From positions 1-64,000 of the forward strand of contig CAJTIR010000005.1 in NCBI GenBank assembly GCA_910576385.1: a stretch of DNA of 64,000 nucleotides, given 5' to 3'. The notes under the pieces were generated by a model that was not told the DNA's origin, did not search any database, and worked only from the letters and a program-made list of their open reading frames with translations. Shown piece by piece: positions 25,685 to 34,246 of this stretch (position 1 is its first letter; each line of letters starts with the position of its first letter). The position numbers were made by a program, and so were the translations under genes. The stretch comes from Lachnospiraceae bacterium (lineage in GTDB: Bacteria; Bacillota; Clostridia; Lachnospirales; Lachnospiraceae).

Positions 25685-27952
25685 CTATTTTCCAGCAGCA
25701 AATATAATTTCAAAAATATTTTTCTTCTTATACCAAAGCGCCAATCCCACAGTAGCAATACAGAGTGTTACTCCTACAATTGGCCCTGTTGAAGTACCTG
25801 CGGTGTACAGCCATTGCTGGCCAATCCGTCCAAACTGTGCAGAAATTTGCTTTAAGTCTGTCTCACCCACGCCAAGCTTCTTAGCAATCATTGGAAGATC
25901 AAGATAAAATTCCATCTCATCCTTCCCGTCCATGCCGACGGTAATAATCATCTTTCCATAGAGCTGATCCATATCATTCAAATTATTGACATTGGCAGAA
26001 GTACCCCATGCATCGGTGGAGGCAATATGAAATTCATAACTGCCCTCCGGCAAACCGCTAAGCTGTGGATTCCAATTGATATTCCCATTTGTATCCACAG
26101 TCACCAATCTGGGATAAAATGCCAACTGCTGATTCCAGGAATGGCTTTTGAGATCACTGTCACTCTGATTAAAGGCAATCGTAATTGCAGAGGTAAATTC
26201 ACCGCCTGCTTCCTGGAGATGCTGAGGCATATTTGTAACAACATGGCCAAAGATCTGCTCTCCACTTGTATAAAGGGCTCCTTTTGCATCCACCTGTGCC
26301 TCCTGTGAACCTGCCGTCGCATACTCAATCGTAGTATGGCCGTAATCTTCCCAATCCTCATAGGCACCATCATAGATAATTCCATTGAAAAGATTTTCCA
26401 GATTATTGCCATTGTCAGGCTGCATATTTACTATTCCACCCACAATCGGTTCTCCCAAATACAAACCAAATGAGAGGCTCTCCTTATATTTCGGAAGCTG
26501 ATCCTTTGGAATTGCCACTTCCCATTCATCCCCCACATATGCAATCTGCGCACCGTTTACTCCATTCACTGCGGGCGCTGTAGACAACTGAATATCTGTT
26601 TCATATCCTAAATCTGATGTGATTGCAAATTTACCATTGGAATGGCTTCCTGCACCAGAAGCATTGCCATCTTTACCGTCCTTAATATAAAGATAGAGCC
26701 AATCACCATCAAAAATGGCCGCTACCTGTGAAATACATCCCTTATGCGCATCATTGGGGCATGAGGTATCTGTCTTCGCCACTGCAGCCCAGTCTGAATA
26801 AGCGCCATCAATGGTAATTCCTGTATAAACCGGCGGAGTCTCTGACTCAATTACATTGCCATTCACCTGCTCAATCTCTCCAGAACCGATAGTAGTTCCT
26901 CCAAAGCTAAGTGTAAAATCCAAACTGTGGAAAAAGCTGACTGGAACAGCAAACTCTACTGTGTATGGGCCTGCATTATTGCCATGCGCTTCATTCACTG
27001 CTGCTGCCTGTGCACCGGCAACATCTCCCCACTGTGCATTTTTTACAATTGCGCCGCCATTCCAGGCATTGACAGAAAGCGCACTATCCTGCCCATTTTG
27101 GCCATCTGCATATGTAAACTTAAAATTATTTTCATTACTTGCAAATCCATAATCCCACTCTGTACTTGCACTGCCTGTATAACAGAAATATAACATATTC
27201 TTATCTGGTGAGAAAGCAACCTTCCAGGAATCTACATTGGAAGCTCCCGAAGAACGCGCGGCTACCTCTGCCCAATCAGACATATCTCCATCAATCGCAA
27301 TACTGCCATTAACCATTGGCAAATTTGCCAATGAGAACGTCTGTGGCTCATCCTCATGCTCTGATTGTATCTCTTCCTCTCCCTCTTTCTTTTCAGGAGA
27401 TTCTTTATCCTCTGGATCCTTGTCGATCTTTTGTCCCTCATCTATCTTTTTATCTTCTTCAGATTTTTTATCTTTATCCTTGCCTTTGTCCTCATCCTTA
27501 GCAGGATCTGGTGTCTTATCCCCAGTTTCTGGCTGTTGTGGGGTCTCCTGATCTTTGCTAGGATCCGGCGTCTCATCTTGCGCTCCTGGCTGCTGTGGGG
27601 TCTCCTGGTCCTTGTTAGGATCCGGCGTCTCACCTTCCGTTCCTGGCTGTTGCGGAGTCTCCTGATCCTTACTAGGATCCGGTGTCTCACCTTCCGTTCC
27701 TGGCTGCTGCGGGGTCTCTTGGCCGCCTTCTGGCTGCTGTGGGGTCTCCTGATCTTTGCTGGGATCTGGTGTCTCATCTTTAGCTTCCGGCTGTTGTGGC
27801 TGCTCCTGCTGCGCTGGAGCAGGCGCCTCCCCCTCTGTTTCCATCTGCTGCGACGAATCTAAATCTGTCGCCATAACTGGCATTCCCGATAATAACAGCG
27901 ACATTGACATCAAACCAGCTACAGCTCCTCTGAAAATCGTTTTGACTTTCAT
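25685..27952 (-). CDS. Candidate XrtG substrate with Firmicu-CTERM-like tail
   Basis: A 755-residue secreted protein. A signal peptide (1-29, ending MPVMA) is followed by a Pro/Gln/Glu stalk of 19-residue repeats (57-150), a Lys/Glu-rich segment (to about 205) and three copies of an IDGxxSDW-type beta domain starting near residues 213, 380 and 526, similar to CBM9/DOMON-like sugar-binding modules. The C-terminus has GTSTGPIVGV, a hydrophobic helix and WYKKKN (719-745), the tripartite shape of an exosortase sorting signal. It has no LPxTG motif. A further 10 residues follow the basic cluster. It is the only gene product in the locus with such a tail, so it is the likely cargo. Confidence 0.8.
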   Translation of the reverse strand: MKVKTIFRGAVAGLMSMSLLLSGMPVMATDLDSSQQMETEGEAPAPAQQEQPQQPEAKDETPDPSKDQETPQQPEGGQETPQQPGTEGETPDPSKDQETPQQPGTEGETPDPNKDQETPQQPGAQDETPDPSKDQETPQQPETGDKTPDPAKDEDKGKDKDKKSEEDKKIDEGQKIDKDPEDKESPEKKEGEEEIQSEHEDEPQTFSLANLPMVNGSIAIDGDMSDWAEVAARSSGASNVDSWKVAFSPDKNMLYFCYTGSASTEWDYGFASNENNFKFTYADGQNGQDSALSVNAWNGGAIVKNAQWGDVAGAQAAAVNEAHGNNAGPYTVEFAVPVSFFHSLDFTLSFGGTTIGSGEIEQVNGNVIESETPPVYTGITIDGAYSDWAAVAKTDTSCPNDAHKGCISQVAAIFDGDWLYLYIKDGKDGNASGAGSHSNGKFAITSDLGYETDIQLSTAPAVNGVNGAQIAYVGDEWEVAIPKDQLPKYKESLSFGLYLGEPIVGGIVNMQPDNGNNLENLFNGIIYDGAYEDWEDYGHTTIEYATAGSQEAQVDAKGALYTSGEQIFGHVVTNMPQHLQEAGGEFTSAITIAFNQSDSDLKSHSWNQQLAFYPRLVTVDTNGNINWNPQLSGLPEGSYEFHIASTDAWGTSANVNNLNDMDQLYGKMIITVGMDGKDEMEFYLDLPMIAKKLGVGETDLKQISAQFGRIGQQWLYTAGTSTGPIVGVTLCIATVGLALWYKKKNIFEIIFAAGK
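27503..27784 (-). repeat. In-frame 57-bp tandem repeats encoding a Pro/Gln/Glu stalk
   Basis: About four to five copies of a 19-codon unit (ETPDPSKDQETPQQP plus a variable GTEG/GAQD/ETGD spacer) lie within the candidate XrtG substrate. One shortened unit (ETPQQPEGGQ) is present. Such repeats usually form extended wall-spanning stalks and vary in copy number between strains. Confidence 0.85.
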
Positions 27953-27981
27953 ATTAATCCTCCCTTAAATATGACTCAGTG

Positions 27982-28335
27982 TTAAAATGTTTCCGCTACA
28001 ATCGCATAAATGCGCAAAGGCGTCTCGCTAATCTCAAAACGGGCAAATCTCCATTGCTGTTCCTCCAATGCGTCTCTCACCTTTAAATAAAACACCTCGC
28101 CCAAATTTTCAATACTCGTATTTCCCTTAAATTCTGGAAACTCGTTTAAGTACTGATACTGATAAGGGGCAAATACCTGCTCTAAAATGGAATCCATACT
28201 GGCAAATTCCATAAAATTTTCTGACAGATGTCTTGCCACGATCTCAATCTCAATCAAATGATGGTGTTTGTTTTCTATCCGTCCGTCAAAGCTGTGCTCC
28301 ATACATAAACGATATTTCAAACGATGGTATTTCAT
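27982..28335 (-). CDS. 6-pyruvoyl-tetrahydropterin-synthase-like protein A of the exosortase-G locus
   Basis: A 117-residue protein, first gene of the locus, with a reduced pterin-synthase fold. It keeps the His pattern H14 and H24/H26 (MEHSFDG ... KHHHLIEIEI), a late SIENLGEVF and an ending ISETPLRIYAI. As in the other copy at 19650-20132, the catalytic Cys and the Asp-His pair are missing (YQYQYLNE in place of DHxxLN). The shared SETPxRxY and QxLN motifs suggest that the two are diverged partners. It lies 29 bp upstream of the candidate substrate. Its ribosome-binding site is AGGAGCGA. Confidence 0.75.
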   Translation of the reverse strand: MKYHRLKYRLCMEHSFDGRIENKHHHLIEIEIVARHLSENFMEFASMDSILEQVFAPYQYQYLNEFPEFKGNTSIENLGEVFYLKVRDALEEQQWRFARFEISETPLRIYAIVAETF

Positions 28336-28604
28336 TCGCTCCTACCTGCCCATCTCTGTGTTAAAACATTTACCTTCATATATGCTCCAAATAAATGCTT
28401 CAATGTATTGGTTATGCCTTCTATCACATATTGCAAAGATTATTATAGCACACTTGAATATTCGTTTTCAATCCCATTATATCTTATTTTTACGAAAAAA
28501 AGGCCAAGATTTGCACATTTTTGTTTATTTTACCAAAAATAGCTGTCAGACGTCTCTAAAGAGAATTTTGTCTGTGCCTTGGGTATGATCACCCTCATAA
28601 AAAT
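28336..28604. other. Intergenic region upstream of the exosortase operon
   Basis: AT-rich, without a credible gene. It should hold the operon promoter reading leftward, but no single -35/-10 pair stands out enough to be named. Confidence 0.4.
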
Positions 28605-28648
28605 AGAAGGTCAGGCTCATTCAAATAAATTTGAAGATCCTGACTTTC
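28605..28648 (-). terminator. Terminator of the surface-protein gene
   Basis: On the minus strand AAAGTCAGG and CCTGACCTT pair, with an inner stem TTCAAAT/ATTTGAA, followed by CTATTTTTATG. It begins about 30 bases after the stop codon at 28679. Confidence 0.75.
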
Positions 28649-28678
28649 CATTTCTATAAGATTGGAAATAGTTACATT

Positions 28679-31363
28679 TTATTTTACAATCTTAATCTTG
28701 ATGGTTCCTTTCTTGTTTGTGCCATCCGTAGAAATTGCGGTAATTGTTACGTTCTTACCTTTTCCAGCTTTCTTTGTTGTTACAACTCCCTTAGCATTCA
28801 CAGTTGCATATTTGTTATTAGAAGACTTCCAAGCCAATTTTTTATTTGCTTTCTTGCCGTTCGTCTTAACGGTTGCCTTTACAGTTACTTTCTTACCAGC
28901 TTTTACTTTCTTCGTTTTTGCTTTGAGGGTGATCTTTGTAACGGCATTCTTCATAATCTTAATTTTAATGGTTGCCTTCTTCTTACTGCCATCTTTTGCC
29001 GTTGCTGTAACTGTCACAGTCTTGCCTGCGCCAGCTTTCTTTGTGCTTACCACACCCTTACTGCTTACAGATACATATTTCTTATCTTTTGCAGCTGCTG
29101 ACCACTTTACAGCTTTGTTTGCTGCATTATTTGGTTTAACAATAGTGGTTAATTTTGCTTTCTTGCCAGCCGCAACACTTGTATAATCAGCAGTGATCTT
29201 GATACTTTTGACTTTTATAACTTTCTTGAGCGCTCTTTTCTTTTCATTCAATGTTTGCAGCGCCTTATCTACCTCATTCTGGGTTGCCTTTTCGTCTTTC
29301 AAAACATCCTTTGCCGCATCTAATGCCTTTTTAAATGCTTTCCAAGTAGTTGAGGTATAGTTGGATGATTTCAGATTTCCATAATCATTGACTGCTTTCT
29401 CCAATGCTTTCTTATCTACGGTTTTATTATCCTGCACTGGTTTGAGATTAGCTATTGCTTCTTCCAAATCCCTCATGGCTTTCTCTACCTGTGCGGCAGT
29501 TGCATTTGGCCGATTTTTAATTTCCTGTGCTCTTTTAAGCGCCTTCTGGAATGCTGTCCAATTTTCATCCTTTTCGTATTTTCCAGCTTCCAAATTGGCT
29601 GCATTATCCACAGATGTTGTCAGATTTGTTTTCTGATCTTCGGTAGGCTCATATCCTTCTGCTACCTTAAGTCCGTCACTTGCTTCCTTGAGTGCTTTCA
29701 ATGCTGTCTCAATCTCTGGTTTTGTTGTAATTACTTGTTGTGATAATGTGTGCAGAGTGTCTAATGCTTCCTTGTAGACCTGCCAGCTCTCTTTTGTATA
29801 AGCTTCTTCCACCAACGCTTCTGCATTTGCATTCTCTACAGCTGCGGCCAATTCCTTCTTAAGCTCTTCCGAAGGCATCTGATCCCCCATAAGTTCTACA
29901 AATTTAGCTTCTGCATCGGTTAATACCTTCAATTGATCTGCTGTTATCAATGCTTTCTGGGCATCTGTCAAGGCATTGTATAACATCCATGCATCATTAA
30001 TCTTAACTTTAGATTCTTCGTTAGCCTCTACTGTGCCAATCGCATCAATCTTATCTAAAACCTCTTTGGCAGCCGCCTGATCAATTGCTTCCTGGCCTCC
30101 TTCGTTAAACAGTTTGTCATACTCTGCTTCTGCCGCCTCTAATGTATTATAATTGGTTACTGATGTTTTCTGATCAGCGGTTAATGCATCATATGCTGCT
30201 CTTGCCGCTTTGATCTTTGCATCACATTCATCTGTCAATGCAACTGTTCCAATTGCATTAATCTTTGCCACAACACTTGCTGCCACCTCAGCATCTGTCA
30301 CTTCTTCTTCCGTTACCTCTTTTAATCTTAAAATAAAGTTATCCCAAATCACCCAGCTATTAGCATCTGTTGTCTTCACACCAATTTTTAAGGTATGATC
30401 TGTCACGGTCGCGGTGATAAAATCATTGGTATATGCACCTTCGCTAAAACAATTTGAGCTGTCTGTCATAGAATTTGTTACAAAAACATCACCTCTCTGT
30501 GTGCTCCAAGAACCTTCCACCTTCTCGCTTCGTCCATCTGCTTCAATCGTCTTAAGCTCTGCCTCAGTCCCATTGATATAGTATATTGCAGGAGCTGCTG
30601 TGTCTTTCTCTTTACGGTAAAAGCCCTGTACACTTAATTCATATACGCCGTTGGGAACATTTTCAAGCGTCTGCATCGAATCAAATACTTTTCCATACAC
30701 CTCAGCACAATAATTGCCTGCTGCTCCTTCTATTTTAATCCCACCGCTCCATTGATCTGAGTATTGATTATATCTGTCAAAATTGGGATTCAGAATAAGT
30801 GATGTGACGTCTGCTGGATTCTCTTCTGTGGCATTCTCTGACGCATACTCCAAAAATTGTTCGCATGTAAGAATACGCCAGTCTGATAAATCTGACTTTT
30901 GTGTCATGTATGTGACAACTGTATTTTCATTAGACGCTGTTAAATATCCGCCATCAGCATTAGCAATTGTATAATTTCCATTATCACATTTTACAATCGT
31001 CAATGGAGTTGCCAGACCATCTAAAAATGCATTGCCATTGTCAACATTCAAAAAATGCTTTTCACTTTTATCCCCCAGTATATGGCTGTCAATATTATAT
31101 ATTCCATTGTCAGCATCTACAACACTCAATGTCATTAATTGCCCATAACTCAAGGCGCTGGCCTGTGTTCCCCATGCATTACCATTATTCAATAATCTGC
31201 CTGTTGCGGTATTTAAAATATAATAATCACCTGCTGCGAGCTTAGCAGGGCTTTCCGCATAGGCTGTGACTGCACCAATCGGTCCGACATTTATGGAAGT
31301 AAATGTCATCGCAACCGCAAGGAATGTAGTCAACAATTGTTTTTTAAGTTTACTTCTGCTCAT
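28679..31363 (-). CDS. Large secreted surface protein with FIVAR-like and Ig-like repeats
   Basis: An 894-residue protein with a signal peptide (about 1-38, ending TAYA). A beta-trefoil/ricin-like region follows (about 42-165, GDYYILNTATGRLL), then a jelly-roll, carbohydrate-binding-like domain (about 185-350). Four to five helical FIVAR-type repeats (about 355-700) and two lysine-rich bacterial Ig-like (Big_2) repeats (about 705-894) complete it. No catalytic domain, LPxTG motif or exosortase tail is present; the basic repeats probably bind the wall non-covalently. The same C-terminal module ends the xylanase at 44432-47875. An in-frame TTG at 31369 is also possible, but AAGGA is spaced for the ATG at 31363. 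Confidence 0.75.
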   Translation of the reverse strand: MSRSKLKKQLLTTFLAVAMTFTSINVGPIGAVTAYAESPAKLAAGDYYILNTATGRLLNNGNAWGTQASALSYGQLMTLSVVDADNGIYNIDSHILGDKSEKHFLNVDNGNAFLDGLATPLTIVKCDNGNYTIANADGGYLTASNENTVVTYMTQKSDLSDWRILTCEQFLEYASENATEENPADVTSLILNPNFDRYNQYSDQWSGGIKIEGAAGNYCAEVYGKVFDSMQTLENVPNGVYELSVQGFYRKEKDTAAPAIYYINGTEAELKTIEADGRSEKVEGSWSTQRGDVFVTNSMTDSSNCFSEGAYTNDFITATVTDHTLKIGVKTTDANSWVIWDNFILRLKEVTEEEVTDAEVAASVVAKINAIGTVALTDECDAKIKAARAAYDALTADQKTSVTNYNTLEAAEAEYDKLFNEGGQEAIDQAAAKEVLDKIDAIGTVEANEESKVKINDAWMLYNALTDAQKALITADQLKVLTDAEAKFVELMGDQMPSEELKKELAAAVENANAEALVEEAYTKESWQVYKEALDTLHTLSQQVITTKPEIETALKALKEASDGLKVAEGYEPTEDQKTNLTTSVDNAANLEAGKYEKDENWTAFQKALKRAQEIKNRPNATAAQVEKAMRDLEEAIANLKPVQDNKTVDKKALEKAVNDYGNLKSSNYTSTTWKAFKKALDAAKDVLKDEKATQNEVDKALQTLNEKKRALKKVIKVKSIKITADYTSVAAGKKAKLTTIVKPNNAANKAVKWSAAAKDKKYVSVSSKGVVSTKKAGAGKTVTVTATAKDGSKKKATIKIKIMKNAVTKITLKAKTKKVKAGKKVTVKATVKTNGKKANKKLAWKSSNNKYATVNAKGVVTTKKAGKGKNVTITAISTDGTNKKGTIKIKIVK

Positions 31364-31536
31364 TGTCAAATCCTTCTCTTTATACTATTTCTTGATCCCA
31401 TATATACGTTTTCACAATAGAAAATGAATATATATTATCGAGATTGCATCACATATATACAAAAAACTCAAGATAATTTCACTATTTATATGTCATTTTT
31501 ACCACATTCCCGCTGATTGCCATTTTATTTACACAC

Positions 31537-31573
31537 AAAAAAGACCAATCACCCACAGATGATTGGTCTTTTT
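31537..31573 (-). terminator. Terminator of the rpsF-ssb-rpsR operon
   Basis: AAAAAAGACCAATCA (31537-31551) and TGATTGGTCTTTTT (31560-31573) form a strong stem with A and T tracts on both sides, so it can act in either direction. It follows rpsR by about 60 bases on the minus strand. Confidence 0.85.
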
Positions 31574-31633
31574 ATATCAAGTTTGTCACATATCTAAGCC
31601 TTAACCCTGGAAAACCATTGGCTTTCCTCTGGT

Positions 31634-31897
31634 TTAGTCTGTTACATATGGCATCAATGCCACATGTCTTGCTCTCTTAATAGCTACCGTCAAAGCTCTC
31701 TGATGTTTTGCACAGTTGCCAGTAATTCTTCTGGGAAGAATCTTACCTCTCTCAGAAATATATCTCTTTAACTTGTTGGTATCTTTATAATCAATCACAT
31801 TGTCCTTGCCACAGAATACACATACTTTCTTTCTTCTGCGGACACCGCCTCTTCTCTTCATTGGAGAATCGCCTTTTTCGGTTTTATTATAAGCCAT
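31634..31897 (-). CDS. rpsR: 30S ribosomal protein S18
   Basis: An 87-residue protein. It has [20 protein letters not shown] near the N-terminus with a CxxC-type pair, and [20 protein letters not shown] near the end, both diagnostic of S18. S18 pairs with S6 on the platform of the small subunit. It is the third gene of the rpsF-ssb-rpsR operon, 17 bp after ssb. Confidence 0.98.
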   Translation of the reverse strand: MAYNKTEKGDSPMKRRGGVRRRKKVCVFCGKDNVIDYKDTNKLKRYISERGKILPRRITGNCAKHQRALTVAIKRARHVALMPYVTD

Positions 31898-31914
31898 TTT
31901 ATTTACCTCCTGTC

Positions 31915-32358
31915 CTAATTAAAGGGTAATTCCTCGTCAATACCATCTGGAATATTCATAAAACCATCCCCTGCCGCTGCGCTGGGAGCAGGCCTTCCTG
32001 CTGGCTGATAACCTGCTGCTGACTGATCACTTGCAGCTTTACTCTCAGCAAATTCCTGTTCTTCTACCACAACATCAGTGGTATATACTTTCTGACCCTC
32101 CTGGTTGGTATAACTACCAGTCTGAATCCTTCCAGTGACAGCAATTTTAATTCCCTTATGGAAATATTTCTCTGCAAACTCACCGCTTCTGCCAAATGCC
32201 ACGCAATTGATAAAATCTGCGGTCTGCTGGTCGCCGTCACGTTTAAATCTTCTATCTACTGCCAGAGTATATCTTGCCACTGCCGTAGCCTGCTCACCCT
32301 GAGAATAACGTACCTCAGGATCTCTGGTTAATCTACCCATAAGTATGACTTTATTCAT
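31915..32358 (-). CDS. ssb: Single-stranded DNA-binding protein
   Basis: A 147-residue SSB with an N-terminal OB fold ([59 protein letters not shown]), a Gly/Ala/Pro linker and the acidic C-terminal tip EELPFN, close to the canonical DDDLPF-type tail that recruits repair and replication proteins. It lies between rpsF and rpsR as in most Firmicutes. Confidence 0.97.
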   Translation of the reverse strand: MNKVILMGRLTRDPEVRYSQGEQATAVARYTLAVDRRFKRDGDQQTADFINCVAFGRSGEFAEKYFHKGIKIAVTGRIQTGSYTNQEGQKVYTTDVVVEEQEFAESKAASDQSAAGYQPAGRPAPSAAAGDGFMNIPDGIDEELPFN

Positions 32359-32430
32359 TTAATCTCCTCTTTCTATCTACAATAAATATCAAGTTGTCTG
32401 TCATACATTCACTTAATACTTATCGTACTA

Positions 32431-32721
32431 TTATGCCTCGTCTTGTCTAACGCATAAGAAACGGAGCACATTGTCCATAATCCGTACATGCCTCTCAACT
32501 TCTGCTGGACAATCTGCATTTGCATCAAATCGGATGAAATAATAAAAGCCCTCTCTCATTTTCTGAATCTCGTAAGCTAATCTCTTCTTACCCCATTCGT
32601 CAACCTCAGTAATTGTACCGCCATAACGTGTCACGTATTCTTTTGCTTTCTCTACCACTGCGGCTCTCTCTTCATCCTCAATTTTTGCATTAACGACAAG
32701 CGCTAATTCATATTTGTTCAT
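32431..32721 (-). CDS. rpsF: 30S ribosomal protein S6
   Basis: A 96-residue protein with the S6 fold (MNKYELALVVNAKIEDEE, WGKKRLAYEIQKMREGFYYF, VRIMDNVLRFLCVR). S6 and S18 bind together to 16S rRNA, and S6-S18 often binds its own leader mRNA. First gene of the operon, with GGAGGTACGAGGC before the ATG. Confidence 0.97.
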   Translation of the reverse strand: MNKYELALVVNAKIEDEERAAVVEKAKEYVTRYGGTITEVDEWGKKRLAYEIQKMREGFYYFIRFDANADCPAEVERHVRIMDNVLRFLCVRQDEA

Positions 32722-32811
32722 GCCTCGTACCTCCTTCTGGCCTTCTGGCCCCCTGTCCGTGCAGGGAGCAAGGATAAATTTAATATATCACGAGACGACA
32801 TTTTACCATAA

Positions 32812-33921
32812 TTATTCAGTGTTTGCAAGAGTTTTGTCCAAAAATTCCTTGATTTTCCCATAATATGTATCGGGATCCTTATCCTGGGACTGTGCATGGC
32901 CAGCCCCCTCCACAATCAACAGTTCTTTGGGGCATGTGGCCGCTTGATACAATTCTTTGGTCATCTCAACGGAAATCATCACATCCTCATCCCCATGAAT
33001 AAAAAATGTCGGCACATCACTGTTCTTAACCGCATCAAGCGCCGATGCATCCCGTAAATTATAACCACCGCGGAACTTTAAGGCAATACAGGCGGAATCC
33101 ACCAGAGGAAATGCCGGAAGTCCAAACCATTCCTTGATCTTTTCTCCAAACATTGCATAGGCATCTGTATAAGAACAATCAGAGATCACTGCCTCCACAT
33201 TTTGAGAGAGTTTATCATTGCCAGTCATCATCAACGCCGTGGCCGCCCCCATGGATTGGCCATGAATCACGATCTGAGCCTCTGGATCCTCAGATAAAAT
33301 ATAATCAATCCAAAGCATACAATCCAAATGATCTGTCCAGCCCATGCCGATATAATCCCCCTCACTCTCTCCCTGGCAGCGAAGATCAGGCACAAGCACA
33401 TGATAACCTTCCTGGTGATACCAATATGCAAATGGATACATTTCTTCCTTCCATCCCGTATATCCATGCAGCAAAAGCACCCATTTATGCTGATTTTTAT
33501 CAGTAAACTCCTTCTTGTCTGTTACATTTTCTGCTATTTTTAGCTGTCCGCTCTCTGCCTGAGATAATGTTTCAGCCGCTGCCTGTGTTGCAGGAAATTC
33601 TTGTGCAATCAACGTGTAGCCATCCTCTGTCTTTACGGAAAGTTTTTGATGATCCGCGCTTTTTAACCATTCCTTTGTCTTTTTTAATGCCGCCGCTCTG
33701 TTGATCTTGATATCAGACGTCTGCACCTGAGCTGCATAGCTCTCCTCTGTAATGCGCTCAAACGCCTCCAGCTTTTCCATAAAAGAGGGCACCAGCGCAG
33801 CGCTTACCAAAAGATTTACCAAAATAAAATAAGCGGTCAGCAATAGAAACATCGTTGTAAAAAATGTGGCTGCAATTTTCTTCCAATTAATCGATTTCAT
33901 CCTTCGCCCGTTTTCTCTCAT
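32812..33921 (-). CDS. Membrane-anchored alpha/beta hydrolase
   Basis: A 369-residue protein with an N-terminal transmembrane helix (about 15-38) and an extracytoplasmic alpha/beta hydrolase domain. The oxyanion region HGYTGWKEEM, the nucleophile elbow HGQSMGAATA (Ser), the acid FIHGDEDVMI (Asp) and the GAGHAQS histidine form a complete triad. It resembles the YqkD/BEM46-like group of surface esterases or peptidases. No specific substrate can be assigned. The first ATG is supported by GGGGAAG. It is transcribed toward rpsF but separated by about 90 bp. Confidence 0.8.
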   Translation of the reverse strand: MRENGRRMKSINWKKIAATFFTTMFLLLTAYFILVNLLVSAALVPSFMEKLEAFERITEESYAAQVQTSDIKINRAAALKKTKEWLKSADHQKLSVKTEDGYTLIAQEFPATQAAAETLSQAESGQLKIAENVTDKKEFTDKNQHKWVLLLHGYTGWKEEMYPFAYWYHQEGYHVLVPDLRCQGESEGDYIGMGWTDHLDCMLWIDYILSEDPEAQIVIHGQSMGAATALMMTGNDKLSQNVEAVISDCSYTDAYAMFGEKIKEWFGLPAFPLVDSACIALKFRGGYNLRDASALDAVKNSDVPTFFIHGDEDVMISVEMTKELYQAATCPKELLIVEGAGHAQSQDKDPDTYYGKIKEFLDKTLANTE

Positions 33922-34021
33922 AAAGCTTCCCCATTTTCATATGATTATTACAAATATGATAACACGATTTCCAATGAATTACAGCAGGAAAAAAATTCCT
34001 TGGAAGAACAGCAATGATGTA

Positions 34022-34216
34022 TTATCCCTCTTCTTTTTTCCGAATTCCTTTGGTATTTTTCTCTACCAGCTTACGGGGAACCATGATCTGATGGCCGCAG
34101 CCTAAACATTTTAAGCGAAAATCCGCTCCTACCCGCAGTACCTCCCATTCCTTGTTTCCACAAGGATGCTGCTTTTTCAAACGGACAATATCTCCAATTT
34201 CATAAGATATCGGCAT
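34022..34216 (-). CDS. DUF951 family protein
   Basis: A 64-residue protein matching DUF951. It starts with a short beta segment IGDIVRLKKQHPCGNKEWEVLRVGADF, followed by LKCLGCGHQIMVPRKLVEK. The cysteines in PCG and CLGCG suggest metal binding. The family is widespread in Firmicutes and of unknown function. The start follows AGGAGGG. It is 30 bp downstream of the Sir2 gene on the same strand. Confidence 0.85.
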   Translation of the reverse strand: MPISYEIGDIVRLKKQHPCGNKEWEVLRVGADFRLKCLGCGHQIMVPRKLVEKNTKGIRKKEEG

Positions 34217-34246
34217 TATTTTCCCTCCTGTCCAAATATGATGTTT

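Noticed and set aside
27503-27784. Regularly spaced direct repeats that could suggest a CRISPR array
   Set aside because: The repeats are in frame, adjoin without unique spacers of constant length, and encode a Pro/Gln/Glu stalk.
27365-27862. Long leucine- and tryptophan-rich open frame on the plus strand, and other frames there
   Set aside because: It is the antisense shadow of the 57-bp repeats of the candidate XrtG substrate; it has no ribosome-binding site and its repeats follow the coding strand.
25685-27952. Candidate substrate of the class B sortase
   Set aside because: It lacks any LPxTG- or NPxTN-like motif before its terminal helix, and its tail and location fit the exosortase.
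28631-29186. Hydrophobic plus-strand frames of 156 and 174 codons
   Set aside because: They are reverse complements of the lysine-rich Ig-like repeats (AAA/AAG codons read as TTT/CTT) of the surface protein.
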